A stretch of DNA of 64,000 bases from Marinobacterium sp. (GTDB lineage Bacteria; Pseudomonadota; Gammaproteobacteria; Pseudomonadales; Balneatricaceae): the NCBI GenBank assembly GCA_030602245.1, contig JAUWAC010000001.1, positions 186,001-250,000 of the forward strand, given 5' to 3'. The notes beneath the pieces were generated by a model that searched no databases, had not been told where the DNA came from, and saw nothing but the letters and a program-made list of their open reading frames with translations. A program made the position numbers and the translations under genes. Position 1 is the first letter of the stretch. Every line of letters starts with the position of its first letter. Positions 10,540 through 21,034 of this stretch are shown here, piece after piece.

Positions 10540-12426
10540 TTGCACCTCAATGTTTGCCTCTTCCGACCGCTTTTGAGCCTGGTTGCGACGCTGCTGCTGA
10601 TGGTCAGCCCGTTGGCGCATGCCGGTCTGCTTGACAGTCTGGGTGGACGCAGCAGCGATCAGCCACTGCCGGTCAGCGAAGCCTACCGCCTGCACAGTGA
10701 AGCGGTGGCGCCGGGCCGGGTCGATCTGGTGTGGCAGATAGAGCCGAATTATTACCTGTATCTGGATAAGGTTGTGGTGGTGCCGGGCGAGGGGATCGAT
10801 CTGGTCGGGCGGCGCGATGCGCCGACGGTGACCAAGGATGATCCGCTGTTCGGCAGTGTCGAGGTGTATTACGACGAGGCACGGGTGTCGCTGCTGCTGG
10901 GCAGTACCGATGGCCGCAGCAGCGGGGTGCTGGAGGTCAGCTATCAGGGCTGCTGGGAGGGCGGAATCTGCTATCCACCGGTCACCGAAACCCTCAGTGT
11001 GGATGCGCTGGTTGCCGCCGCGGGCCTGACCTGGCCCGATGCCGATACCGCAGTCGACACGAATTCAGCCGGCACCACCCAAGCCTCAGCTGACAGCACG
11101 GGGGCTGCGGTATCCGAGCAGGCGCGGTTTGCGGCGCTGTTGGGCGGTGCGTCGCTGCCGGTCGTGCTCGGTGCTTTCTTCGTCGCCGGGCTGGCGCTGT
11201 CGCTGACGCCCTGCGTGTTCCCGATGATCCCGATTCTTTCCGGCATCATCGTCGGCTCCGGCCATCGCATGAGCACGGGGCGCGCCTTCATGCTGTCGCT
11301 GGTGTACGTGCTGGCAATGGCGCTGACCTATGCGCTGGCCGGCATCCTGGTGGGTCTGTTCGGTGCCAACGTGCAGGCGGCGTTACAGAACCCCTGGGTC
11401 ATCTCGACCTTTGCGGCGCTGTTCGTGCTGCTGTCGCTGTCGATGTTCGGTTTTTACGAACTGCAGATGCCGGGCTGGTTGCAGGGGCGTCTGGCGCAGG
11501 CCAGTGCACAGCAGAAGGGCGGTTCGCTCACTGGCGTTGCGGTCATGGGCGTACTGTCGGCACTGATCGTCGGCCCCTGTATGGCGGCGCCGCTGGCCGG
11601 GGCGCTGCTCTATATCGGCCAGACCGGCGATCCGCTGCTGGGCGGAACGGCCCTGTTCATCCTCTCCCTCGGCATGGGCGTGCCCCTGCTGCTGGTGGGC
11701 GCGTCAGCCGGACGGCTGTTGCCGAAGGCGGGCCGCTGGATGGAAGGGGTCAAGGCGGCGTTTGGTGTGGTGCTGTTGCTGATGGCGGTATGGATGCTGG
11801 ATCGGATCGTACCGACGCAGGTGACGATGGCGCTGACCGGCATTATTCTCGTTGTCAGCGCCGTGTACCTGAATGTCTTTGAACGTCTTGGCGAGCACAC
11901 CGGGGGCTGGCACCGGCTCTGGAAAGGCGTCGGTATCATCCTGCTGGTGTATGGCGTCGCGTTGCTGATCGGGCTGCTCGCGGGCGGTCGCAGTCTGGTG
12001 TACCCGCTGCAGGGTATCGTTGCGGCACAGGCCGGCGCGACTGGCGCGCAGGGCGTACGCTCGCAGCTTGACTTCACAACCGTCACCAGCCTTGAGGAGC
12101 TGCAGCCGCTGCTCACGCAGGCGGCGAATCGCGGTCAGCCGGTGATGCTCGACTTTTATGCCGACTGGTGCGTGAGCTGTGTCGAGCTTGAGTACGTGAC
12201 CTTTGCCGATCCGGCGGTACAGCAGCGGCTGGCGGCCTTTGAGCTGATCAAGGTGGACGTCACCGCCAACGACGCCAGCGCCAAGGCGCTGAACCGGCGC
12301 TATCAGGTGTTCGGGCCGCCGGTACTGATCTTCCACGATGGCCGTGGGCAGGCACGCCCGGAGATGACAATGGTCGGGGTGATTCAGCCCGAGGATTTCC
12401 TCGCGACGATTCGCGCCCTCGACTGA
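10540..12426 (+). CDS. dsbD: Thiol:disulfide interchange protein DsbD
   Basis: Inner-membrane protein that passes electrons from cytosolic thioredoxin to periplasmic DsbC/DsbG-type partners. About 628 residues. The start is a TTG preceded by AGAAGG nine bases upstream; it gives a clean signal peptide ending LAHA near residue 28. Then come the periplasmic alpha domain (paired Cys in CWEGGIC), eight membrane segments with the redox cysteines in LTPCVFPM and GPCMAAP, and a C-terminal thioredoxin domain with WCVSC. Longer in-frame starts upstream give no signal peptide. Its oxidising counterpart dsbB lies at 26.3 kb. Confidence 0.93.
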   Translation: MHLNVCLFRPLLSLVATLLLMVSPLAHAGLLDSLGGRSSDQPLPVSEAYRLHSEAVAPGRVDLVWQIEPNYYLYLDKVVVVPGEGIDLVGRRDAPTVTKDDPLFGSVEVYYDEARVSLLLGSTDGRSSGVLEVSYQGCWEGGICYPPVTETLSVDALVAAAGLTWPDADTAVDTNSAGTTQASADSTGAAVSEQARFAALLGGASLPVVLGAFFVAGLALSLTPCVFPMIPILSGIIVGSGHRMSTGRAFMLSLVYVLAMALTYALAGILVGLFGANVQAALQNPWVISTFAALFVLLSLSMFGFYELQMPGWLQGRLAQASAQQKGGSLTGVAVMGVLSALIVGPCMAAPLAGALLYIGQTGDPLLGGTALFILSLGMGVPLLLVGASAGRLLPKAGRWMEGVKAAFGVVLLLMAVWMLDRIVPTQVTMALTGIILVVSAVYLNVFERLGEHTGGWHRLWKGVGIILLVYGVALLIGLLAGGRSLVYPLQGIVAAQAGATGAQGVRSQLDFTTVTSLEELQPLLTQAANRGQPVMLDFYADWCVSCVELEYVTFADPAVQQRLAAFELIKVDVTANDASAKALNRRYQVFGPPVLIFHDGRGQARPEMTMVGVIQPEDFLATIRALD

Positions 12427-12432
12427 TGCGAA

Positions 12433-12978
12433 TCAGCGCAGGAACTCGCGGCTGATGTGACGGAAGCGGTCGTCGCCGGCCCGGCGCAGCCATTCGAACG
12501 CGACCATCTCCCGTGTCACGATCTGTACACCGCACTGGCGCAGGCGGGCGAGGGCCGCGGTCTTGTTGGCCGGGTCGCGTGAGCCGACACAATCCTCGAC
12601 AACATACACCTCCCGTGCCTGCTGCTTCAGCTCGATCGCACTCTGCAGCACGCAGACGTGCGCCTCCATGCCCGCCACGACCACCTGTCCCGGTCTGAGC
12701 GCATTGATCGCATCGGTGCAGGCCGCCTCGCTGGCGCAGGAAAACGCGGTCTTCTCGACAATCTGCTCCGGCGGTACCCGCGAGCGCAGCGGCTCGACGG
12801 TATGGCCAAGCCCCTGCGGATACTGCTCGCTGATCAGCACCGGCACATTCAACCGGGACGCGATATCCGCCAGCCAGCAGCAGTTGTCGATGATCGCGGT
12901 GCCCTCATGAATGGCGGGCGCCAGCTTCTCCTGAATATCGACCAGCAGCAGACAGGATTTGTCGGGATGTATCAGCAT
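12433..12978 (-). CDS. Isochorismatase-family cysteine hydrolase
   Basis: A 181-residue cytosolic hydrolase. The Asp-Lys-Cys triad of the family is visible as LLLVDIQEKL (Asp near residue 13), the EKTAFSC region, and VVVAGMEAHVCVLQSA with the nucleophilic Cys. The start is the ATG preceded by GGAGGATCACG; the open frame extends further upstream but without a ribosome site. The family includes nicotinamidases and YcaC-like enzymes, and the substrate is not identifiable here. It converges on dsbD with 6 bases between stops. Confidence 0.88.
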   Translation of the reverse strand: MLIHPDKSCLLLVDIQEKLAPAIHEGTAIIDNCCWLADIASRLNVPVLISEQYPQGLGHTVEPLRSRVPPEQIVEKTAFSCASEAACTDAINALRPGQVVVAGMEAHVCVLQSAIELKQQAREVYVVEDCVGSRDPANKTAALARLRQCGVQIVTREMVAFEWLRRAGDDRFRHISREFLR

Positions 12979-12997
12979 CGTGATCCTCCGTGGGCGG

Positions 12998-13570
12998 TCA
13001 GCCCTCGCCCTCGTTGTGCGGCTTGTAGTGGGCCGGCCAGTGGCTGCGGACCACCTCCGAGTCCTCGGCAAAGGCGTGGCAGCTGTTCAGCATCGGCGGC
13101 GGGTTGCTGCTGCCCGCCTGCCATTCATCCATATACTGGCGTTCATGGTGGGTCGCCTGGAACGCTGTCGTGGCCAGCGGGCCGAGCAGCTCGAGCAGGT
13201 GCGTACAGCCCTGTACGCCGCCGAACATATCGCGGGTCTTGCGGGTAAAACCGCGCGCGATTTTGAGGCCGGCCAGCGCCTTGAAGCGCTCGGCGATACT
13301 CGGACACATCCGGAACGGGGTGTTCTCCATCACGGCTTCCGCGTCGATGATGTTCAGCTCCAGATCGACGGTGATGCGAATCGCCATCTCGTGCAGCGGT
13401 TCGCCGACGGGGATCTTGCCGCCGGGACGCTCGCTCATCTGCATCTCGTAGGTCTTGGTGTCGACCAGCGTGGCCTCGATATCCCAAAGCCCGTCCTGGC
13501 GCTTGTAACCGCGACAGACCACCTGACGGGTGTGTAACAAGGTACGTTCTACCGGTTCGGAAAGCGGCAT
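12998..13570 (-). CDS. DUF2889 family protein
   Basis: A 190-residue protein recognised from the family pattern: LHTRQVVCRGYKRQDGLWDIEATLVDTKTY at the N-terminus (shown in part), GEPLHEMAIRITVD and a FRMCPSIAERF segment near the middle, and a conserved GCTHLLELLGPLATTA helix. No signal peptide or membrane segment. Function is unknown. DUF2889 genes often neighbour amidohydrolase or aromatic-degradation genes. Here the next gene in the same direction, 19 bases on, is the cysteine hydrolase, so they probably form a two-gene operon. Confidence 0.85.
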   Translation of the reverse strand: MPLSEPVERTLLHTRQVVCRGYKRQDGLWDIEATLVDTKTYEMQMSERPGGKIPVGEPLHEMAIRITVDLELNIIDAEAVMENTPFRMCPSIAERFKALAGLKIARGFTRKTRDMFGGVQGCTHLLELLGPLATTAFQATHHERQYMDEWQAGSSNPPPMLNSCHAFAEDSEVVRSHWPAHYKPHNEGEG

Positions 13571-13664
13571 GGGTGACTCCTGAAAGCGATACCAACGTCA
13601 TATTATGGCAGAAGCGCTGCCGGTGCTGCAGATGCGAAAGCGGCAACGCTCTCTTTCCGGCGCG

Positions 13665-14483
13665 TCAGTCGCCGCGCCGGTTAATGCCCGTATGCGCCAT
13701 GATGCGCGTCGAGATCTCCTCGATGGAGAAGTTGGTGGTATTGATGAACGGCAGGTTATGCAGCTGGAACAGACGCTCCACGGTACGCACTTCGAAGTCA
13801 CACTGATCGAGTGATGCGTAGCGGCTGTTGGGGCGCCGTTCATGGCGGATGGCGGCGAGCTGGAACGGATCGATCGTCAGCCCGTAGAGCTTGTGCCGAT
13901 GCTTCTGCAGCACCTCGGGCAGCTTTGGCGACTCCAGATCCTCGTCGGTCAGCGGGTAGTTGGCGGCGCGGATGCCGAACTGCAGCGCCATGTAGAGGCA
14001 GGTCGGGGTTTTGCCGCAGCGGGAGACGCCGACCAGGATGATGTCGGCGCGATCGTACTGCTGGGTGCGGGCGCCGTCGTCGTTATCGAGCGCGAAGTTG
14101 ACCGAGTCGATGCGCTCTTTGTAACGATTCATCTCGATAATCGCGTGGGACTTGCCGACGGTGTAGGAGGAGTGGGTTTTCAGCTCCTTTTCCAGCGGCT
14201 TGAGAAAGGTCGAGAACACGTCGATCTTGAAGCCCTGACTCTTCGCCAGCTCGTTACTGACCGCTTCGTCGACGATAGTGTCGAGCACGATGGCCGGTTC
14301 GCCATCGGCCTCGCAGGCGGCATTGATCTTTTCAACGGTTTGCCGGGCCTTCTCGACCGTGTCGATATAGGGCAGGGTGATTTTCTTGAACTGTATCGCT
14401 TCGAACTGAGACAGCAGGCTGTTGCCGAGGGTTTCGGCGGTGATGCCGGTCCCGTCGGAGATAAAGAACGCGGTTCGTTTCAT
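13665..14483 (-). CDS. ppsR: PEP synthase regulatory protein PpsR (kinase/pyrophosphorylase)
   Basis: Bifunctional regulator that phosphorylates PEP synthase on Thr using ADP and reverses this by pyrophosphorolysis. The 272-residue protein has the family N-terminus [18 protein letters not shown] and the P-loop [10 protein letters not shown] at about residues 154-163. It is divergent from its target gene ppsA across about 250 bases, the usual arrangement, so control of gluconeogenic flux is the clear role. Confidence 0.95.
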   Translation of the reverse strand: MKRTAFFISDGTGITAETLGNSLLSQFEAIQFKKITLPYIDTVEKARQTVEKINAACEADGEPAIVLDTIVDEAVSNELAKSQGFKIDVFSTFLKPLEKELKTHSSYTVGKSHAIIEMNRYKERIDSVNFALDNDDGARTQQYDRADIILVGVSRCGKTPTCLYMALQFGIRAANYPLTDEDLESPKLPEVLQKHRHKLYGLTIDPFQLAAIRHERRPNSRYASLDQCDFEVRTVERLFQLHNLPFINTTNFSIEEISTRIMAHTGINRRGD

Positions 14484-14736
14484 GGGGTCGTCTTGCCGAT
14501 TCCGTTTCGTCGTCTTTTCGCACCGAACGATGTTTTTAGCTGCAGCTTCGCCGATGTTTTGTAGTTAAATTACATTTCTTTGCACCGGCGATTTTTGTTT
14601 TCAACTGCAGTATCATCCATGCCTTCGGTGATAATAACAACAACTCGCGATCTGGCACCGTCCCGTGAGAGAGCACGATTGGGCCGGGAGCGCAGGTTCC
14701 AGTTTCAGGTGGACGTTCAATTCAGGAGTAACGGCT

Positions 14737-17124
<2,388 letters not shown>

Positions 17125-17132
17125 GCCGCTTC

Positions 17133-17157
17133 CGGTCCGCCCCTGCGGCGGACCGGG
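17133..17157 (+). terminator. Hairpin directly after ppsA, no T run
   Basis: CCGGTCCGCC and GGCGGACCGG form a perfect 10-bp stem around CCTGC, 8 bases after the ppsA stop. It lacks a T run but is the first of two strong stems before the next gene. Confidence 0.6.
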
Positions 17158-17168
17158 AGAATGCCGCG

Positions 17169-17205
17169 AACATGCCGAAAACGTCGACCGCGTTTTCGGC
17201 ATGTT
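17169..17205 (+). terminator. Second hairpin after ppsA
   Basis: Bases 17169-17183 and 17191-17205 are perfect 15-base complements with a 7-base loop; a short TTT ends the right arm. Together with the previous stem this separates ppsA from the ferredoxin gene. Confidence 0.65.
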
Positions 17206-17374
17206 TACCGGGCGTCAGCGTGGCCGACTGTCACCTTTTCCACGCCGAATGCGGGGGCTTTTCTAACGGCACGGCCATTGATCCGGCCCATCCTGCCGCT
17301 TATCCTTTCCTGCATATCAACCTGCGCCGGGCGCTGCAATGCGCCCGGATCGACCCACCAGCCGGAATTTCATC

Positions 17375-17698
17375 ATGGTTCATATCAAGTATGTCGAGGC
17401 TGACGGCCGCACCCATGAAGTGGACGCCCCGGAGGGCTGGAGCCTGATGGAAGCCGCGTTCCACAACGGCGTCGAGGGTATCGAGGCCGAATGCGGTGGC
17501 GCCTGTTGCTGCGCGACCTGCCACGTCTATGTCGATGAGCGCTATCTCGACAAGCTCAAGCCGGTCGAAGCCAACGAAGACGAGATGCTCGACTGTGCCG
17601 CTGCCGAGCGCAAGGCTACCAGCCGTCTTTCCTGTCAGGTCGAGATCAGCGCCGAGCTCGATGGCATGGTCGTCAACATCCCCGAAACCCAGATATGA
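17375..17698 (+). CDS. [2Fe-2S] ferredoxin, adrenodoxin/putidaredoxin type
   Basis: A 107-residue electron carrier. The cluster ligands are in AECGGACCCATCHVYV (C-x5-C-x2-C) plus a later Cys in MLDCAAAER, the spacing of vertebrate-type ferredoxins that serve cytochromes P450 or similar oxygenases. The start was set at the ATG of MVHIKYVEAD with CCGGA upstream. It is followed 10 bases later by a ferredoxin reductase gene. No oxygenase is encoded nearby, so the final electron acceptor is unknown. Confidence 0.92.
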   Translation: MVHIKYVEADGRTHEVDAPEGWSLMEAAFHNGVEGIEAECGGACCCATCHVYVDERYLDKLKPVEANEDEMLDCAAAERKATSRLSCQVEISAELDGMVVNIPETQI

Positions 17699-17708
17699 GA
17701 GGCCGCCT

Positions 17709-18944
17709 GTGAGTACGCAGCGCATTGTCGTACTCGGCGCCGGTCATGCCGGGCTCAGTATCGCGGAGACGCTGAGGCGCAAAGGGTTTGCAGGCTCGCT
17801 CGCGCTGGTCGGGGCGGAACCGGGTTTGCCCTATCAGCGCCCGCCACTGTCCAAGCAATACCTGAACGGCGAATGGGACGAGAGCCGTCTGGTACAGCGC
17901 AATGCCGAATTCTTCCAGCGCCAGGCGATCGACTGTGTCAGTGGCGATCCTGTGCAGGCGATCGATCCGCACGCCCGGCGTCTGCATCTGGCGTCCGGCC
18001 GAGAGCTTGCGTGGGATCAGCTCGCCATCGCGACCGGCTCCCGGGTGCGCCGACTGAGTGTGCCCGGCGCCGATCTGGTGGGTGTGCACTACCTGCAGAC
18101 ACTGGCGCAGGCCCGCGCACTGCGCGCACAGATGGCGGCTGCACGCCATGTGGTGGTTATCGGTGGCGGCTACATCGGGCTGGAGGGCGCCGCGGCCTTT
18201 GCCCGCGCCGGCAAACAGGTCACGCTGCTCAACCGTGGCAGCGAGCTGCTGTCGCGCGCCGCCGGCGCCACGGTATCGGATTTTCTGCGCCGCCTGCACG
18301 AAGCCAATGGCGTGCAGATGGAGATCGGGCAGGTGGTGCGCGCCATCGACGGCGATAACGACCGGGTGCGTGCGGTGGTGCTGGCCGATGGCCGCACGCT
18401 GGCGGCCGATCTGGTGCTGGTCGGGATCGGCGCGGAGCCGGAAACGACGCTGGCCGCGTCGGCAGGGCTGCAATGTCGCGACGGTATTCTGGTCGATGGC
18501 TGCTGTCGAACCTCTGTTAACGGCATCGTTGCGGCCGGGGATTGTGCCCGTTTCGAACATCCGCTCTACGACGGACGTTCGGTGCGCCTCGAGTCGATTC
18601 AGAATGCGGTCGAACAGGGCCGTGTCGCGGCCGCGACCCTGCTCGGCGAGGAACAGCACTACGCGGCTGTACCCTGGTTCTGGAGCGACCAGTATGACAC
18701 CAAATTTCAGATCGCCGGGCTGAGCGAGGGGCACAGCATCGAAGTGGTACGGGGCGATATCGAAACCGGCCGTTTCTCGGTGTTTTGCTATGCCCGCAAG
18801 CGGCTGGTCGCGGTGGAGTCGATCAACGCTCCGGCCGACCACATGATGGCGCGCAAGCTGATCATGGCGGGCGTGTCACCGACGCCAGACGAGGCCGCAG
18901 ATCCGGCGTGTGCGCTGCGTGACCTGCTTGCACGCGCAGGCTGA
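17709..18944 (+). CDS. FAD-dependent ferredoxin reductase
   Basis: A 411-residue flavoprotein of the putidaredoxin/rubredoxin reductase class that moves electrons from NAD(P)H to a small Fe-S protein. The FAD motif IVVLGAGHAGLSIAE is at the N-terminus, the NAD(P)H-binding VVIGGGYIGLEGAAAFARAG lies near residue 150 and the second FAD motif near VAAGDCARF. The start is GTG after AGAGG at 17698. Its position 10 bases after the ferredoxin makes that protein the likely partner. Confidence 0.9.
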   Translation: MSTQRIVVLGAGHAGLSIAETLRRKGFAGSLALVGAEPGLPYQRPPLSKQYLNGEWDESRLVQRNAEFFQRQAIDCVSGDPVQAIDPHARRLHLASGRELAWDQLAIATGSRVRRLSVPGADLVGVHYLQTLAQARALRAQMAAARHVVVIGGGYIGLEGAAAFARAGKQVTLLNRGSELLSRAAGATVSDFLRRLHEANGVQMEIGQVVRAIDGDNDRVRAVVLADGRTLAADLVLVGIGAEPETTLAASAGLQCRDGILVDGCCRTSVNGIVAAGDCARFEHPLYDGRSVRLESIQNAVEQGRVAAATLLGEEQHYAAVPWFWSDQYDTKFQIAGLSEGHSIEVVRGDIETGRFSVFCYARKRLVAVESINAPADHMMARKLIMAGVSPTPDEAADPACALRDLLARAG

Positions 18945-19053
18945 CCCGCCTCCAGGCACCATTCGCAGCCGCGCCGAGCGCGCCCCTCGGCGTTGTTGAA
19001 CCGCCGTGTTAAAGTGGCACCCCTTTACAACAGTCAGGTACAGAGAGAGTTCC

Positions 19054-19881
19054 GTGGTCGAGATTGGACAGTTCAACAGGCTCAAGGTGATGCGCGAAGT
19101 GCCGTTCGGGGTCTACCTCGACGGCGGTGAGGCTGGCGGGATTCTGCTGCCCAGGCGCGAGGTCCCCGAAGATACCCGGATCGGCGACAGCCTGCAGGTG
19201 TTCATCTATCTGGATTCGGACGATTTTCTGATCGCCTCGACCCGCAAGCCGCGGGCGCTGGTCGGGCAGTTTGCCCGCCTCAAGGTCACCGACGTCAACA
19301 AGGTCGGTGCGTTTCTTGACTGGGGTATGCCGAAGGAGCTGTTTCTGCCGTTCGCCGAGCAGCTGCGCCCGCTCAAACCCGGCGAGTGGGTTACGGTATA
19401 CCTCTATATCGACAACTCGGAACGGATCGCCGCGTCAGCTAGAACCGAGCGCTTCCTGGAGAAGAATCCGACCGATCTGAAACCGGGTCAGCTGGTGGAG
19501 CTGCTGGTGCTGCGCCGCACCGACCTTGGCTATCCGGTCATCATCGACCACCGCTACGAAGGGCTGCTGCATCATCAGGACCTGTTCCGGGAGATCAGGC
19601 CGGGGCAACGTCTGAGCGGCTTCATCAAGCAGCTGCTGCCCGATGGCAAGATCGATGTCATGCTCGACAAACCGGGCTATGCCCGTGTCGACCCGTTGGC
19701 GCAGCAGATTCTCGACTATCTCGACACCCACGGCGGCCACTGCCCGCTCGGTGACAAGAGCGACCCGGATGCTATCCGCGAGATGTTTGGCGTCAGCAAA
19801 AAAGCCTACAAAATGGCACTGGGCGCGCTGATGAAAGCCGGGCAGATCACGCAGGACGAGACGGGCGTCCATCGGCGCTGA
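19054..19881 (+). CDS. CvfB/YitL-like S1-domain RNA-binding protein
   Basis: A 275-residue protein beginning VEIGQFNRLKVMREVPFGVYLDGG, the family pattern of CvfB, which has several S1-like RNA-binding domains followed by a winged-helix domain. The C-terminal winged helix is seen around DPDAIREMFGVSKKAYKMALGALMKAG (in part). The start is GTG with GAGAGAG upstream. CvfB influences virulence factor expression in staphylococci; in Gram-negative bacteria the role is not established. Monocistronic as far as can be seen. Confidence 0.85.
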   Translation: MVEIGQFNRLKVMREVPFGVYLDGGEAGGILLPRREVPEDTRIGDSLQVFIYLDSDDFLIASTRKPRALVGQFARLKVTDVNKVGAFLDWGMPKELFLPFAEQLRPLKPGEWVTVYLYIDNSERIAASARTERFLEKNPTDLKPGQLVELLVLRRTDLGYPVIIDHRYEGLLHHQDLFREIRPGQRLSGFIKQLLPDGKIDVMLDKPGYARVDPLAQQILDYLDTHGGHCPLGDKSDPDAIREMFGVSKKAYKMALGALMKAGQITQDETGVHRR

Positions 19882-19952
19882 AGCCGGATCGACCACTCCC
19901 TCAAGAGGCATTTTCTCGCCGTGCATCAGGCGGTGGCTGCAGACCGCGCTCT

Positions 19953-20900
19953 TCACCCGGCCGCGGACACCTGTACCCCTTCAGGCAGTGACATGCGCGC
20001 CAGATGTTCGCGCACGCACGCCAGCAGTGCTGCCGCGGCGGGGCTCAGCGCGCGGCCGCGGCGGGTGATGATGCAGATCTCTCGCTCCAGTTCGGGCTGC
20101 GCGAGCGGAATGAAGCGCAGCTCGGCGAAGGCGTGGGTGTCGGCGGCCAGTGCCGGCAGTACCGAAACGCCCAGATTCTGTGTAATCAGTGCCGCCAGTC
20201 CCGCCGGGTTGGTGGCTTCGATCAGCGGCGCGCCGAGCGTGATCGGCAGCTGGCCGCTGTCGGAAAAGCGTTCCAGCTGCGCCCTGATACCGGTGTCCGG
20301 GCTCAACAGGATCAGTTCGCGCACCGGTATCGCCGGCCAATTCAGCGTCTGCGCCCGCGCGAGGGGGTGCTGGTGCGAAACCACCAGACCGTAACGGTCG
20401 CGCAACAGTGGACGATACTCAAGATCCGGTTGATTCGAGTGGTTGCCGGCGATGGCGAAATCGACCTCGTTATTCAGTACCCGTTGTTCGAGACTGCCGG
20501 CACTGTCGTCGCGGATGTGCACGCTGATGGTGGGGTGTTCGGTGTGGAAACGTGCCAGTGCGCTGGGCAGAAAACGGGTCACCACCGAGGGTGAGCCGGC
20601 CAGATTGACGTGGCCCTGTTTCAGCTCGGCCCGCGATTCAAGATCGGTCAGCGCGGCGGTGAAATCGGAAATCAGCCGTTCCGCCACCGGCAGAAAGCGC
20701 TCGCCCTCGGCGGTCAGCAGCACCCGGCGCGTGGTGCGATCGAGCAGCTTGAGGCCGGCCTGAGTTTCCAGCTGCTGAATCTGTGCGGTCAGCGTCGATT
20801 GCGTCAGGTGCAACCCTTCGGCGGCGCGGGTAAAGCTGCCGCTGCGGGCGACCTCGACAAACGCCTGCAGCTGACGCATGGAGATACGGTTGGCGAGCAT
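19953..20900 (-). CDS. LysR-family transcriptional regulator
   Basis: A 315-residue regulator with an N-terminal helix-turn-helix (MRQLQAFVEVARSGSFTRAAEGLHLTQSTLTAQIQQLE, shown by its family pattern at residues 8-45) and a C-terminal periplasmic-binding-like effector domain. It is divergent from the YdiJ-type dehydrogenase gene, the classical arrangement for a LysR regulator and its target, with an AT-rich 134-base spacer containing repeated ATATCG motifs. The effector is unknown; a 2-hydroxy acid would fit the neighbour. Confidence 0.92.
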   Translation of the reverse strand: MLANRISMRQLQAFVEVARSGSFTRAAEGLHLTQSTLTAQIQQLETQAGLKLLDRTTRRVLLTAEGERFLPVAERLISDFTAALTDLESRAELKQGHVNLAGSPSVVTRFLPSALARFHTEHPTISVHIRDDSAGSLEQRVLNNEVDFAIAGNHSNQPDLEYRPLLRDRYGLVVSHQHPLARAQTLNWPAIPVRELILLSPDTGIRAQLERFSDSGQLPITLGAPLIEATNPAGLAALITQNLGVSVLPALAADTHAFAELRFIPLAQPELEREICIITRRGRALSPAAAALLACVREHLARMSLPEGVQVSAAG

Positions 20901-20923
20901 TATTTAAATATATCTATTAATTA

Positions 20924-20957
20924 ATCGAAATATATCGTTTGAATGATAAATATCGAT
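20924..20957. promoter_or_regulatory. Candidate LysR operator in the divergent spacer
   Basis: Two related AT-rich blocks, AAATATATCG (20928-20937) and AAATATCG (20948-20955), are flanked by ATCGA (20924) and TCGAT (20953), giving an imperfect inverted repeat. This is the only strongly AT-rich, repeat-bearing stretch between the LysR gene and the dehydrogenase gene, so it is the likely site of LysR binding and promoter control. Confidence 0.4.
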
Positions 20958-21034
20958 TTTGCATCATACGCCGCATTCTGACCATATTGCCGTTGAACGC
21001 GGATCGCGTTTAACCAGAGCTGACGGGGCGCACC

